A stretch of DNA of 64,000 nt from Telmatactis stephensoni (GCA_029948255.1 JALIZF010001816.1:248001-312000); one strand, 5' to 3'. Counted from the stretch's first letter, positions 45,170-56,160 are shown. A program made the numbers and translations. The notes: generated by a model from the sequence alone, not told the origin.

Positions 45170-45262
45170 TACCGTAGCTAGCTTGCTCCTTGATCTGCAC
45201 TCCAGTCAAGAGGGTTTTGAATGGGTGTGAATCATGGCATGTGATCCTGAGTATTTATACTG
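45170..45262 (-). promoter_or_regulatory. candidate TATA promoter and 5' UTR exon of the small gene
   Basis: AGTATAAATACTC lies near 45250-45262 on the minus strand, followed about 80 bp later by a splice donor-like CTACG|GTACGTGA. The intron from there to 45098 contains the same AAAACCAATGCTTGTCAT word as the intron of the paralogue at 57 kb. Transcription start is inferred only. Confidence 0.35.
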
Positions 45263-45760
45263 AACTTAAGTAGTGTTGTATTTCAATCATTCATTGTACT
45301 ATAGGTGGACAATGTGGGAGGTCTCTCTTATATGAGGTTCATTTGTTCATGTGATTTGTGGTAGTCGTTAATGAGAAACGGCACCAACTTCACTCTTGTG
45401 CGGATTAAGTTGTCTTTTTCGAAATTCAGTTCATTTTCGAATTTTTGGCTGACATTTTTCCTGAGTCGTTCGAAGGGTAATCATTTCTGGTTAGTCACAC
45501 ATCGCCAGGATCATTTGGCAAAGCGTAAAGCGGAAATGTTGATTATTATAGGGTTCTTTGCAAGATAGTTACCGGCAGTATGCTCATGACATGTGATGTC
45601 AACACTCCAGATTAAGAATGAGTCTGTGAGTGTACCAGGCAGACCCGCCACATGCCATCTCACCGATTTCAATGAAACTCAGCCAGTTTGAAGTGTCTAC
45701 CCCAAAACTCAAAAAGACAAACTGGTATCAATTTGGGATTTTCAGGGGGGAGATAGACCA

Positions 45761-45773
45761 CCCCCCCCCCCCC
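45761..45773 (+). repeat. poly-C tract (13 C)
   Basis: Run of 13 C preceded by a G-run (TCAGGGGGGAG). Confidence 0.95.
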
Positions 45774-45779
45774 GTGTTT

Positions 45780-46655
45780 ATTTGGATTTTTACCAAGGTA
45801 ATATCAGGTAAAAGTAGAAAGCTCTCAGAAAATCTGTATTAAACCTATGGCAATGAGAGTTTGTATACATAATGGTACATCGTCGATAAATGCTAGGAAC
45901 AGCTTGTCAATCAGTGCACGTGAATATGAGACCACCCTTTTAGCCATTCAAAAATGTGCTGATTTTGAGATCAAATATCTCTCCTTGCCAGAAAGATATG
46001 ACACCAATTATAATGTTTCCTCTTTATCAAACCTTTCGTCTCTAAAAAACGTGGAAAAGATTTTTGGGCGCTGCCGTATTTTCGCCACAGGTGCCATATA
46101 AAAACGTAGATTCTAGCCTGTTCTAGTGCACCCTGAACAAGCATATTTGACCTTAATTCAGGGTTATTCACGGCCGCTTACGCAAAAAGACGGACATTTT
46201 CTAGGTGGTTATACAAGAATAATAATTACAAAGGGTAATCAATGCTGAAAATCTAGACATTTTGAGCCTGACGGATTTTACGTTTATTAAAGATACGTAT
46301 TTAATACCAAAATTATAATGCTTTTGACTTGGCGTTTGCAATTTTCAAGATGTACTCACACAGTCAGCTACAGGCTTTTGCAAAAGATAAAATATACACA
46401 AGTCTTTCGTTCAAGTGTTTAATATTGCAAAATCGAAATGTTTATAGCTTGAGGAGATTTTAGGGCCACATGCCAAGTGATTGTTGACAAGCGTGGAATG
46501 GAAACACAAGACGGGAATTCCATATTATCATTTACTTGTGCTGGCCCTAAGATGAGAAACTCTGCTTTTAGTCAGTTAAAAAGATTCTAGCTAATAGATC
46601 CAAAAAGTTTGGCTTACAATTCCAGAAGAAAGACTGGTTGTCTCTTAGAGTAACT
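45780..46655. other. no gene seen
   Basis: Open frames at 45847-46101 and 45630-45842 show no family features; no exon with matching splice borders is recognised. Confidence 0.4.
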
Positions 46656-46659
46656 TACC

Positions 46660-46965
46660 GCCATCCATAATTTTTTCCAACAGCAACAATAATATGATAT
46701 TTGAAAAGAGCACACCAAAGTTAGCAAAAATTGGAAGTTTGAGGTTGTTTCGATGAATAGCGCCAAAATATGGGCGGCCGAACTTTGTGCTTTTTGTATA
46801 AAAACGTTCGTTGGAGGGCATGCTATTGCACCGAACGTTTCTATACAAAAAGCACACACTTTAACTGCCTATAACTCTGGTGCTATTTATCGAAACTGAC
46901 TCAAAATTTCAATTTTTGCTAACTTTCATGTGCTCTTTTCAAACATTATCTTTTTTGTTCCTGTT
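46660..46965. mobile_element. ~300-bp foldback element
   Basis: The left arm (from about 46681) includes TTGAAAAGAGCACACCAAAG and GTGCTTTTTGTATAAAAACG. The right arm (to about 46962) is its reverse complement, CGTTTCTATACAAAAAGCAC and CATGTGCTCTTTTCAAA. The loop is under 20 bp, so the whole element is close to one long palindrome. Confidence 0.75.
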
Positions 46966-48260
46966 TGATTAAAATATCACGCAAGGTGTGAGGAAAGCTC
47001 AAGGTGTGAGGAAAGCTCATTAGTTCGTAGGTTCTCCCATCACATTTTCGATCACAAGTGTTGAATTGCGTGACCAAAAATGTGAGCCAACAATGTTTTG
47101 ATCAAAGGGCTCTCCATGAGTTTTTTAAATACATTTTTAAGTTGCTCTCATTTGCAAAGAGATAACGAGTTTCAAAAAGTTGAAATTGGAAGTTTACATT
47201 TTAGTTGTCTCTCAAATCTGGGGCGAAATATGGAGGAACAGCCTTAGGCTTGGGCTTCTATTGCCAACTTCTTGTTGGGCTACAACTTGGCTACTAATTT
47301 ACTCAACGTACCTGACAGAGCAGATTTAGTATGGTTTGGAAAACGGTGTTGTCATTGAATCGAAATCCACGGTAACGGCATGAGGCAAAAGGAAGCGAAC
47401 TGTAATCTTTTACCATAGCCTAAATAACTTAAGTTTACAGTTAGCTTACAAATAAATCTACGTTAAAAACTTATGTTTTCTATGTGTATTTTATCCATAG
47501 GTTGAGAGGTCAGCCCTTTGCATCATGTTGCATTCCTTCCGTTCTCTCAGACGGCTTGAAAAGATTCTCCGAAGAACTTCTTGAAATCCTTAAATTTAGT
47601 TTGCAAATTCGACAAAAAACGTTTATACTCTCAGATCCTGGTTTTGGTCCTCTAGCTGCAGGCTTTTAGAGGTTGAAAGCATTAATAAACTAAAACATTA
47701 CACAAATAACCATAAAAATGTCATAAAACCGTTCGGTGTTTGGGGTTCTTCAAAAGTAACCACTTTAATATGAAAAGGTTGAGAGGGGTTAATTTCAGTT
47801 CCGGAAAGGTACTTTTGGTTGCGATAGGAGGAGGAGCTCGAGGTGCACGAGTAGTGTGAGCGTTTTAGTGAGTTTTAGAGAGTTTTTAGTGCGAGAAAAC
47901 ATATAGCAGTTTAACACCGAAACATTTTTTGGCGACCACACCAGGACAAGTGGAATATGGTGGAGTTTTTGTGATTGTTTTGCATCGAATTACATCTGCA
48001 AGTCTACTCTAGACTGGCATCTGGATTGGAATCGTTGAAATTTGTTATTATTGTACGGCATCGTAAATTTGCACCTCAAGATTACATCAAGAAAACAAGT
48101 TGCTGGATCGAGTTATCTGTGGTTTTAAAATGGTTTATTGCTACAAAATTCATCAAATTACCGCATTTTAGATTGATTTATGGTACTGATTTATGGTTGA
48201 CAAATTATGCCATTGGAGGAATCAAAGTAAGTCTGCATAAAGTAATACTGATCATTTGTA
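46965..48260. other. no certain gene
   Basis: No supported gene. GC-richer sequence near 47800-47900 (AGGAGGAGGAGCTCGAGG) just upstream of the candidate exon at 48262 might be its promoter or 5' UTR. Confidence 0.35.
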
Positions 48261-48261
48261 C

Positions 48262-48398
48262 ATGAAAATATCAGACGAAGAACCAGAATCAGAAAACACT
48301 TCTCCTACTCAAAAAGAAGATGCAGAGATGCATAAGCGACATGAAGTGCTTAGATTGAGTCAGTCCGCAGTGCTCAGAAGCTGTGATATGATTGGCCG
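48262..48398 (+). CDS. candidate first coding exon, unidentified
   Basis: The ATG at 48262 opens a hydrophilic frame reading MKISDEEPESENTSPTQKED and on to RSCDMIGR, with a consensus-like donor GGCCG|GTGAGC. The acidic, Ser/Thr-rich start followed by a helical basic segment is typical of an intracellular protein, but the family is not recognised. The minisatellite at 48674-50660 would fall in the following intron. There is no stop in frame between the ATG and the donor. An exon starting upstream by splicing is possible. Confidence 0.35.
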
Positions 48399-48673
48399 GT
48401 GAGCAAACCTATTTTTTTATTACATTATTTATATATAAATTACACCAACACATGCATACTTTCTTTACAGTTCCTTCTGATTAAGGTTTATGCAGGTTAA
48501 CTAATTAGTGTGCAGTGCATATGCAACTTGATGTAGATGCAAGATACTCTTCATTTTAAAAAAAAAATAGTAATCAATAGTTTGTTATCTCCAAAGAGGA
48601 ATGTTTGTGGTGATTTGATTTGATAGGGAGTTGCAGTGGTCTCAAGGGTTGCAGTGGTTGCAGTTGTCTAAAG

Positions 48674-48935
48674 GGTTGACAGCCGTGGTCTATCTAAAGG
48701 GTTGACAGCAGTGGTCTATCTAAAGGGTTGACAGCCATGGTCTATCTAAAGGGTTGACAGCCGTGGTCTATCTAAAGGGTTGACAGTCGTGGTCTATCTA
48801 AAGGGTTGACAGCCGTGGTCTATCTAAAGGGTTGACAGCAGTGGTCCAGCTAAAGGGTTGACAGCAGTGGTCTATCTAAAGGGTTGACAGCCGTGGCCTA
48901 TCTAAAGGGTTGGAGCAGTGGTCTATCTAAAGGGT
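48674..48935 (+). repeat. 26-bp minisatellite, about 10 units
   Basis: Units share GTTGACAGC..TGGTCTATCT followed by AAAGG. The core (CAGTGGTCT..AAGGGTT) is the same as in the 18-bp units that follow, which look like the 26-bp unit with 8 bp lost. Confidence 0.9.
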
Positions 48936-50660
48936 TACAGTGGTCTCAAGGGTTGCAATGGTTTCAAGGGTTGCAGTGGTTTCAAGGGTTGCAATGGTTT
49001 CAAGGGTTGCAATGGTTTCAAGGGTTGCAGTGGTTTCAAGGGTTGCAGTGGTCTCAAGGGTTGCAGTGGTCTCAAGGGTTGCAGTGGTCTCAAGGGTTGC
49101 AGTGGTCTCAAGGGTTGCAGTGGTCTCAAGGGTTGCAGTGGTCTCAAGGGTTGCAGTGGTCTCAAGGGTTGCAGTGGTCTCAAGGGTTGCAGTGGTTTCA
49201 AGGGTTGCAGTGGTCTAATGGGTTGCAGTGGTTTCAAGGGTTACAGTGGTTTCAAGGGTTGCAGTGGTCTCAAGGGTTGCGGTGGTCTAAAGGGTTGCGG
49301 TGGTCTCAAGGGTTGCAGTGGTTTCAAGGGTTGCAGTGGTTTCAAGGGTTGCAGTGGTCTCAAGGGTTGCAGTGGTCTAATGGGTTGCAGTGGTTTCAAG
49401 GGTTGCAGTGGTTTCAAGGGTTGCAGTGGTTTCAAGGGTTGCAGTGGTTTCAAGGGTTGCAGTGGTCTCAAGGGTTGCAGTGGTCTCAAGGGTCGCAGTG
49501 GTCTCAAGGGTTGCAGTGGTCTCAAGGGTTGCAGTGGTCTCAAGGGTTGCGGTGGTCTAAAGGGTTGCGGTGGTCTCAAGGGTTGCAGTGGTTTCAAGGG
49601 TTGCAGTGGTTTCAAGGGTTGCAGTGGTCTCAAGGGTTGCAGTGGTCTCAAGGGTTCCAGTGGTCTAATGGGTTACAGTGGTTTCAAGGGTTGCAGTGGT
49701 CTCAAGGGTTGCAGTGGTTTCAAGGGTTGCAGTGGTCTAATGGGTTGCAGTGGTCTCAAGGGTTGCAGTGGTTTCAAGGGTTGCAGTGGTCTAATGGGTT
49801 GCAGTGGTTTCAAGGGTTGCAGTGGTTTCAAGGGTTGCGGTGGTTTCAAGGGTTGCGGTGGTTTCAAGGGTTGCAGTGGTCTAAAGGGTTGCAGTGGTTT
49901 CAAGGGTTGCAGTGGTCTCAAGGGTTGCAGTGGTCTAATGGGTTGCAGTGGTTTCAAGGGTTGCAGTGGTTTCAAGGGTTGCAGTGGTTTCAAGGGTTGC
50001 GGTGGTCTCAAGGGTTGCAGTGGTCTAATGGGTTGCAGTGGTTTCAAGGGTTGCAGTGGTTTCAAGGGTTGCAGTGGTTTCAAGTGTTGCAGTGGTTTGA
50101 AGTGTTGCAGTGGTTTGAAGTGTTGCAGTGGTTTGAAGTGTTGCAGTGGTTTGAAGTGTTGCGGTGGTTTCAAGGGTTGCAGTGGTCTAATGGGTTGCGG
50201 TGGTTTCAAGGGTTGCAGTGGTTTCAAGGGTTGCAGTGGTCTAATGGGTTGCAATGGTTTCAAGGGTTGCTGTGGTCTCAAGGGTTGCAGTGGTCTCAAG
50301 GGTTGCAGTGGTCTAATGGGTTGCAGTGGTTTCAAGTGTTGCAGTGGTTTCAAGGGTTGCAATGGTTTGAAGTGTTGTGGTGGTTTCAAGGGTTGCGGTG
50401 GTTTCAAGGGTTGCGGTGGTCTCAAGGGTTGCAGTGGGCTCAAGGGTTACGGTGGTCTAAAGGGTTGCGGTGGTTTCAAGGGTTGCGGTGGTTTCAAGGG
50501 TTGCAGTGGTTTCAAGGGTTGCGGTGGTTTCAAGTGTTGCGGTGGTTTCAAGGGTTGCAGTGGTTTCAAGGGTTGCAGTGGTTTCAAGGGTTGCAGTGGT
50601 TTTGAGGGTTGTAGTGGTTTCGAGGGTTGCAGTGGTCTCAAGGGTTGCAGTGGTTACAAT
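48936..50660 (+). repeat. 18-bp minisatellite, about 96 units
   Basis: Unit GTTGCAGTGGTCTCAAGG with variants (TTTCAAGG, TCTAATGG, TCTAAAGG, TTTGAAGT, GCGG for GCAG). Because 18 is a multiple of 3 and the unit has no stop in most frames, open frames of 573 and 587 residues exist on the plus strand (GLQWSQ and GCSGLK repeats), and long ones also on the minus strand. Variants occur in blocks and a 15-unit higher-order segment is repeated (near 49280 and 49550). Four near-identical TTTGAAGTGTTGCAGTGG units at about 50095-50160 suggest recent local amplification. A real structural protein is not excluded but nothing upstream supports one. Confidence 0.93.
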
Positions 50661-50664
50661 CCTA

Positions 50665-51960
50665 GTCAAGTTTCAACCTGAAATCTAAGACTTCTTCAGC
50701 CTGTATCTTCTAATTAACATGAAAAATCTAAGAATAACTGTTCAGTGTTCTTTTTATTTGGACCTATTCTAGAACTTTCTTATATGAGATGCCCCAAGCA
50801 AAGCTGGCTCCAGTTGATAATAGAATTTCAAGTCCAGTCCTTTCGAGTTCATTCATACGTTTTTGGCATTCCGCCGAGTGGTCGCTGGGTGCACCTATTA
50901 AAATCTACAGTAGGTACAGTCTTTACTTTGGTCTTATAAATATTTCTTGTATCTCTTTAAACATCTAAACCGTTATGTGTGTGTGTGTTTTGATGCTTGT
51001 TTCCTTATGATTTGCGATGTGCGTAACTTATAAATAAATTATATTAGATCAGATGGATGCCCAGGTGCAAGTTTTATTAGACAGAGGTGTCCAGTTCAGC
51101 AAAGCTGGTTTGAATGGGGCTCTGTTTAATGAATGGGGCTCTGTTGCGTCTTACGTGTGAGATTTCAAAACGATTGCACATGTGGGGCGGCGCAGAGGAA
51201 CATGAAACTTCATGCAACGTTTTTGCGATTGACTCGAAAAAGTAACAGAGTTAAAGTAAAAATCGCCACCAAAACCACACTGAACAAATCGTAAGGTAAG
51301 TAGCCATTATTTTGTTGAAGGTAGTATTGTGTGACACAAAATGCTGTAATTTCCCATTCAAATTTTATATTGGAATCAATTATTTGAGAATACACCCATG
51401 TCACGCAAGCATGACATATAAATTATTTGATTTATGGGAAAACAAATTCACTATCAAATTTGTCATAGTAATAATAATAACAATGCAAATTTTCGGGGAG
51501 ATTGCTCTTAAACTGACGAAGATATGAATTTTCAAAAGTTAGCACAAAGAAATGTATGGTGGACGTGTGCATACATGCATGACCAGCCTTGTTATCACGT
51601 TAAACACGTACATTTCTTAATAAAAATTCCACAAAAATATCTAGCTTCTAAAGTTCATACCTTCGTCAGTTCTTCAGTGAATTCCTTTTATCCATACATC
51701 AAAGATCTTATAATGTCACACTAACGTGATCTATGGGTCTATATTTTCCCCAAAATGTTATTATTATTCAATATCAAGGCAACGATTAGCCTCATAATAA
51801 GATACTGATCAATAGAAGCTTGGAACAATAGCTTTTGTGGGTTCATACACATGGCTACCTTGTATCTTGATATCAGGAATTTTATTATCAGATTAGCCCC
51901 GGGTACTACTTTGATGCCCCTCAAAATATTTTTCCTTGCACAATGAATGAACTTCATTTA
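50665..51960. other. no gene recognised
   Basis: Further 3' exons of the minus-strand gene at 51962-53260 would be expected here, but none could be placed with confidence. Confidence 0.4.
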
Positions 51961-51961
51961 C

Positions 51962-53260
51962 CTGTGCTTTATCCTTCAATGCCTCTAATTTGCCTTCAAT
52001 ACCAACTGAGATAGGTACTCCTCTTTTGAAAAGATGCCTCCACTGAACCAGAATATCAATTACTTTGTCACAGATGTTGAAAAGACCTGAAAAATAAATG
52101 TTAACTTAAACACAACATGATCATAGAGTACTCTTAATTTAGACCTTTTGACTCCTCACTAGAAACAATTGTAAAAAAAAATTTGAGCTTGTTGCTTTTA
52201 GTAAGAAACATGGACATATTTCAAGCATCATTTTCCCAACAAAAATATGTAAATAGTTATTACCTTGATTGTATGGAAATGACTGGTGTATGACTCCACA
52301 ATGTTTGCAGATTTTAACCAGCACATTTACTTGTTGAAATGGACATTCATCAGCAATTAAATAGCTGGCTCCCCTTGAACCAAGGTGTTTGACAGACTGT
52401 CCTAGCAGTGCATGGCACTGACACTGCTTTTCCTCTGGTTTGTGGGGAATGTTATACCATCTCTTCTCAAAATGTCAGGTGGAATGACATATGGGAATTT
52501 AACTACTTGGAGCCATCCTCATGTCAGTTGTTTGTTGCCTGGAATTTACTTGTGCGTTTGAAGTCTGTGGCTGATCTACAATGGGTATTATGGCCTCTGG
52601 ATCTTTTATCTCTTCGATCTCTTCACTTGTTTTTAATATTTTTAGGCAGAATAGCACATGAAGATGTTGGCATATTTTTGTGGCGTTGGTTTGTTTGCCC
52701 TTTGCAATAAATGATTTGCATCTTTTGGCTGTACATTTTATAACAGTATCAGACACCCTTACATGACAATAGCTCATTGGATTAGATGCGTCAGCCTCTC
52801 CAAACACACAGTACATGGTGGGAGAGACCTGAACTGTGATGGGGAGATCTCCTGACAACTTATTCAGTTTGACTAAAGGATACTGACTCAAATGTTCTTC
52901 AGATATGTTGTCTATTATTTTCGACGGTTGTTTCACCTCTCTTAAAAGTTCCAAATGACTGCAGCTGAATTGTGATGCCATTTGACTATTTAAAAATATA
53001 GCCCTTTTCTCCAAGCAAAGGGCATGGTGGCAAATTCTTGCTCCTTCTTGTTCAATGACAAGGCATCACTCATCATGCGTGCTCGTCTTTGTGGAGTAAA
53101 TAGAACAGCTTGATGTTGTTGCAACCACTGTTGCCTTGGGTATATCCAGTTTGATTTTTTTGGATAGGACATGTGTCCCTCCGAGGAAATAATTGCATTC
53201 TGAGCACTTCTCAGGTTTGTACTGAGGGCAGGATCCTTGACCCCTACTTGTGGGTTTTGC
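51962..53260 (-). pseudogene. zinc-rich protein with SWIM-like motif, two exons, three stops
   Basis: One long frame runs from a splice acceptor (TTTTTCAG, 53261) to a donor (ATCAAG|GTAATA, 52264), then a second exon (51962-52086) continues in phase and ends CAG|GTAAAT. The reading includes EKCSECNYFLGGTHV, ICHHALCLEKRAIFL, SYCHVRVSDTVIKCTAKRCK with KICQHLHVLFC (a CxC..CxH, SWIM-like zinc site), CQCHALLGQSVKHLG, VLVKICKHCGVIHQ and GLFNICDKVIDILVQWRHLF. It is broken by TGA (53066-53068), TAA (52499-52501) and TGA (52475-52477). Multi-copy genes of this zinc-rich type are associated with DNA transposons in animals; KDZ-type (HMGXB3-like) elements are a possible relative but this is not proven. 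The 5' exon is missing. Confidence 0.6.
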
Positions 53261-53284
53261 CTGAAAAACAAAAGAAAATGTGTT

Positions 53285-53541
53285 ATAGACAACTTTCAAA
53301 AATGGCGGGCTCATTGTTCATGAGAACGAGGCCAGAAAGGCCTCAAAATTATCATGACACCAAATGAGCTTAAGTATATCCTGTAAAATGCACAGAAAAT
53401 AGTTATTTCAAAAGGAAGAGGAACACATCATCTTTGATAGAAATAGAAGTTTCGCCACACATATTTTCTGGTAACAAGGCCTCATTCTCATGTTGCCTCA
53501 TTCTCATGTACTAGGCCGTCATTTTTGAAAGTCGTCTATGA
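53285..53541. repeat. inverted repeat between the divergent genes
   Basis: Left arm 53285-53333 (ATAGACAACTTTCAAAAATG ... GAGAACGAGGCC) pairs with right arm 53478-53541 (GGCCTCATTCTC ... CATTTTTGAAAGTCGTCTAT). The right arm has an internal duplication of CTCATTCTCATGT. It lies in the gap between the minus-strand zinc-rich gene and the plus-strand YqaJ gene, where a shared promoter would be. Confidence 0.7.
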
Positions 53542-53741
53542 ACATCTGGCTTTGTTGCTTTTCCGAAAACTTGCAAAAATATTATAAGAAATAATACTAG
53601 GCATGCAATGACTTAAGTCACAGAAAGCGATTCATAATGCCTATTGTTAGTAGTTTCATATTATTAACTCTAATAAGCATGTGATCCTGTTCAAATATAC
53701 CCACAGTTGAATAGAGTACCGAAGTGTGACGTCACGCTATC

Positions 53742-54871
53742 ATGACAACGATTTTTCTGGAGACAAACAATATGGTGGCGTTGTCAATACCTGCTCTCGC
53801 TTCTTTCTTCATTGACGAGCCAAAATCTATTGCTAGGGTTGAGAACCATTACTCATCAGGACACATAGAGGCTTTTACATATTCAGCTGGTGTTCTTAGA
53901 GGATCTGTTATTTCAAGCATGAAAAATAAAAGTTATACAGTTACGGTAGGGACTTTCGACTTTGTGGTCCTTTTTGCTCTATAGTTGGGGTGCTTTTCAT
54001 CGCTTGAAACGTTTACATTTATTTTTCAAAAAGAAGCAGATCGTGTTGACTTCAACAACGATCTGAAAGAGTACGGACAATTCACTGAAATTGGATAGCT
54101 GCTAAGTCCTGAGCCAAACAAGATTGACGATCTCCCTGTCAAGTCTGTTTAAGAAATCATAATGTCAAAAGACTTTGTTGACAATAATTTAAACCTCGAT
54201 TATCTGTTGGACAAACTTGAAATTACCAACGAACAAAGAAAAGCTGTCCATGAAATCACGATTGGGCAAAGAAACACCCCTGCGTGGCATATTCTTCGTA
54301 GAGGAGGTTTAACAACCAGCAACTTTGGCCATGTGCTTAACGCCAAAAGAGTAACCCCCTCACTAATTAAAACAGGTTTGGGTCAGTATGACATTTCAAG
54401 GGTCAAAGCCGTCAGCTGGGGAATCAGCAATGAAGAAGAAGGAATTAAAGCTTTCGAATCTGCAATGCACAAAAAAGTACAAAGTTCTGGACTATGGCTA
54501 ACCACCTCAGGAATCCTGGGAGCTTCTCCAGATGGGCTTGTTGACAACAATGCCATGGTGGAGGTAAAATGTCCCTTTACTGAAAGGGACATGACAGTCG
54601 ATGAAGCTGTTGCACAATGCAAGGATTTCTTTCTCAGAAAAGAAGAAGGGAAGTTCAAACTCAAAACAAGCCATGTTTACTGGCACCAAGTTCAAGGACA
54701 GCTCCACATTGTGAAAAGAGAGATCTGCTATCTTGTAACATGGGTAACTAAACAGACTGTAGTAATAATCATAAGGAGAGATCCTGCTTGGGCAATGAAT
54801 TTGGACCTGCTGGAAGATTTTTCAAAACACAGTTTGACTCAGCAAATCAACATGCTCCTTACTATAGCAAT
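53742..54871 (+). pseudogene. YqaJ-type nuclease protein with SWIM-protein N-terminus, broken
   Basis: Exon 1 (53742-53945, ATG to donor ACG|GTAGGG) reads through ARVENHYSSGHIEAFTYSAG and GVLRGSVISSMKNKSYTVT, the usual stretch before a SWIM zinc finger in multi-copy animal YqaJ proteins; the finger itself is missing. A second block (about 54037-54160) has two in-frame stops. From 54162 the frame is intact to about 54871. It shows the YqaJ (lambda-exonuclease-like) motifs: RRGGLTTSNFG, SWGISNEEEGIKAFE, GASPDGLVDNN, VEVKCPF and HQVQGQLHI, i.e. the Asp-Glu-x-Lys metal site and the following Gln. YqaJ nucleases process DNA ends and are carried by some eukaryotic DNA transposons (for example ISL2EU-type). 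The catalytic residues are intact, so decay is recent or confined to the N-terminus. Confidence 0.75.
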
Positions 54872-54874
54872 GCA

Positions 54875-56160
54875 AGTATTATTTGCCTTGCTTGATTCAC
54901 ATCACTTTAATTTCTATTTTTCCATTTGTATACATTAACAGTTGAAAAAGGTGTTTTTGAAGACATAAATTGATGTTGACATCAATTTTATTGAAATCGA
55001 ATTTCATCAAACAACAGAAACATAAGATTTAATTTTTTTCTTTACATCCCTTAATAATATCTCATTTTAAGAATAAGTTAATTCATATCTACTTATTTAG
55101 ATTAGAAACATTGAGCTATATGTATATACTCAAGCTACTTAAGGCCTGGGTCATAAGAGTTTTAAGAATTAAACGTTTTTATTTATAACTTGGCAGAAAT
55201 TGCTTATGTTTGTATAGAGCCTCGTAAAGGTATGCCATTTGTGGTTCTTAATTTTTTTAGCTGAATGGTTTGGTGATCACGTGACTTGTGACGTCATAAT
55301 TGAAAAAAGTAGTAAAAATGCTTTCCGGCTCCCAGTGTTTGATATCGGAAAATTCTGAGTGCAAAACCTTGAAGTCCACTATTGGTCCATTCCCACTCTA
55401 ATTGGAGAATTGAACATTGTTGCAACTAACAGAAGATATAGGCTAAAAATTATTTTTTGAGTTTGATCACGTGACCTGTTTCGCACAATAACTCCTCACG
55501 AAATCGGAAATGTCATACTATCCAGCTAGATATGTAAAAAGGACACCAATTAGAACTGATAAACAGTGTTTTCTTTGATCTACCGATAAAACTCGCAACC
55601 GGAGCCCTGAAAGAGCGATTCAGGGCTTAAGATTCCATAATTGGTCACGTGACCAATCTTAATAAGGATTGTCAAGCTTAAGTTCTTTTTCACATCAATC
55701 TATTTCAACACACCAAGTTTTATAGTATTTCATTAAGAATAGGTAAAGAAAAGTTAAATTAAAGTTCAGATTTAAAATCTTGCCTGACCCAGGCCTTAAG
55801 TGGCTTGAGATTTGTTTACAAAATAACTGTTGATTTGAGGATAAGCATTTTTGCCTATTTATCACACCTATTCAGAGTCCCCCCCCCCCCCCATGTAATG
55901 AAGAGCTAGAGATTTAGAGCTCCGAAAATTTTCAACCCCCCCCCCCCCTCAATATCTTTATCCCCTCTCGCATGGCAGTTTTCTCTCCAACGTTAGCGGT
56001 GGGCTATAAGCTCCGTTAGTGGTGGAAAAAGCTCCATTGTGGTAAGAAAATCAGAACTCTATCCTATTTAAATGAAGGAAACAACTTCAACTGAATAAAC
56101 AATAAAAGATTTTTATTACAATACAATAACAACTACAAGTAACTCTCAGTTTTACATATC
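54875..56160. other. no gene seen
   Basis: No supportable gene. Two poly-C tracts (55879-55892, 14 C; 55936-55948, 13 C) lie 43 bp apart. Several CACGTGAC words occur at 55275-55650. Confidence 0.5.

Noticed and set aside
48936..50660. CRISPR-like array
   Set aside because: Repeats are contiguous without spacers and the genome is eukaryotic.
48884..50681. Open frames of 573 and 587 residues on the plus strand
   Set aside because: They follow from an 18-bp unit without stops. All three plus frames and parts of the minus strand are open, and variants do not respect codon positions. Kept as a minisatellite.
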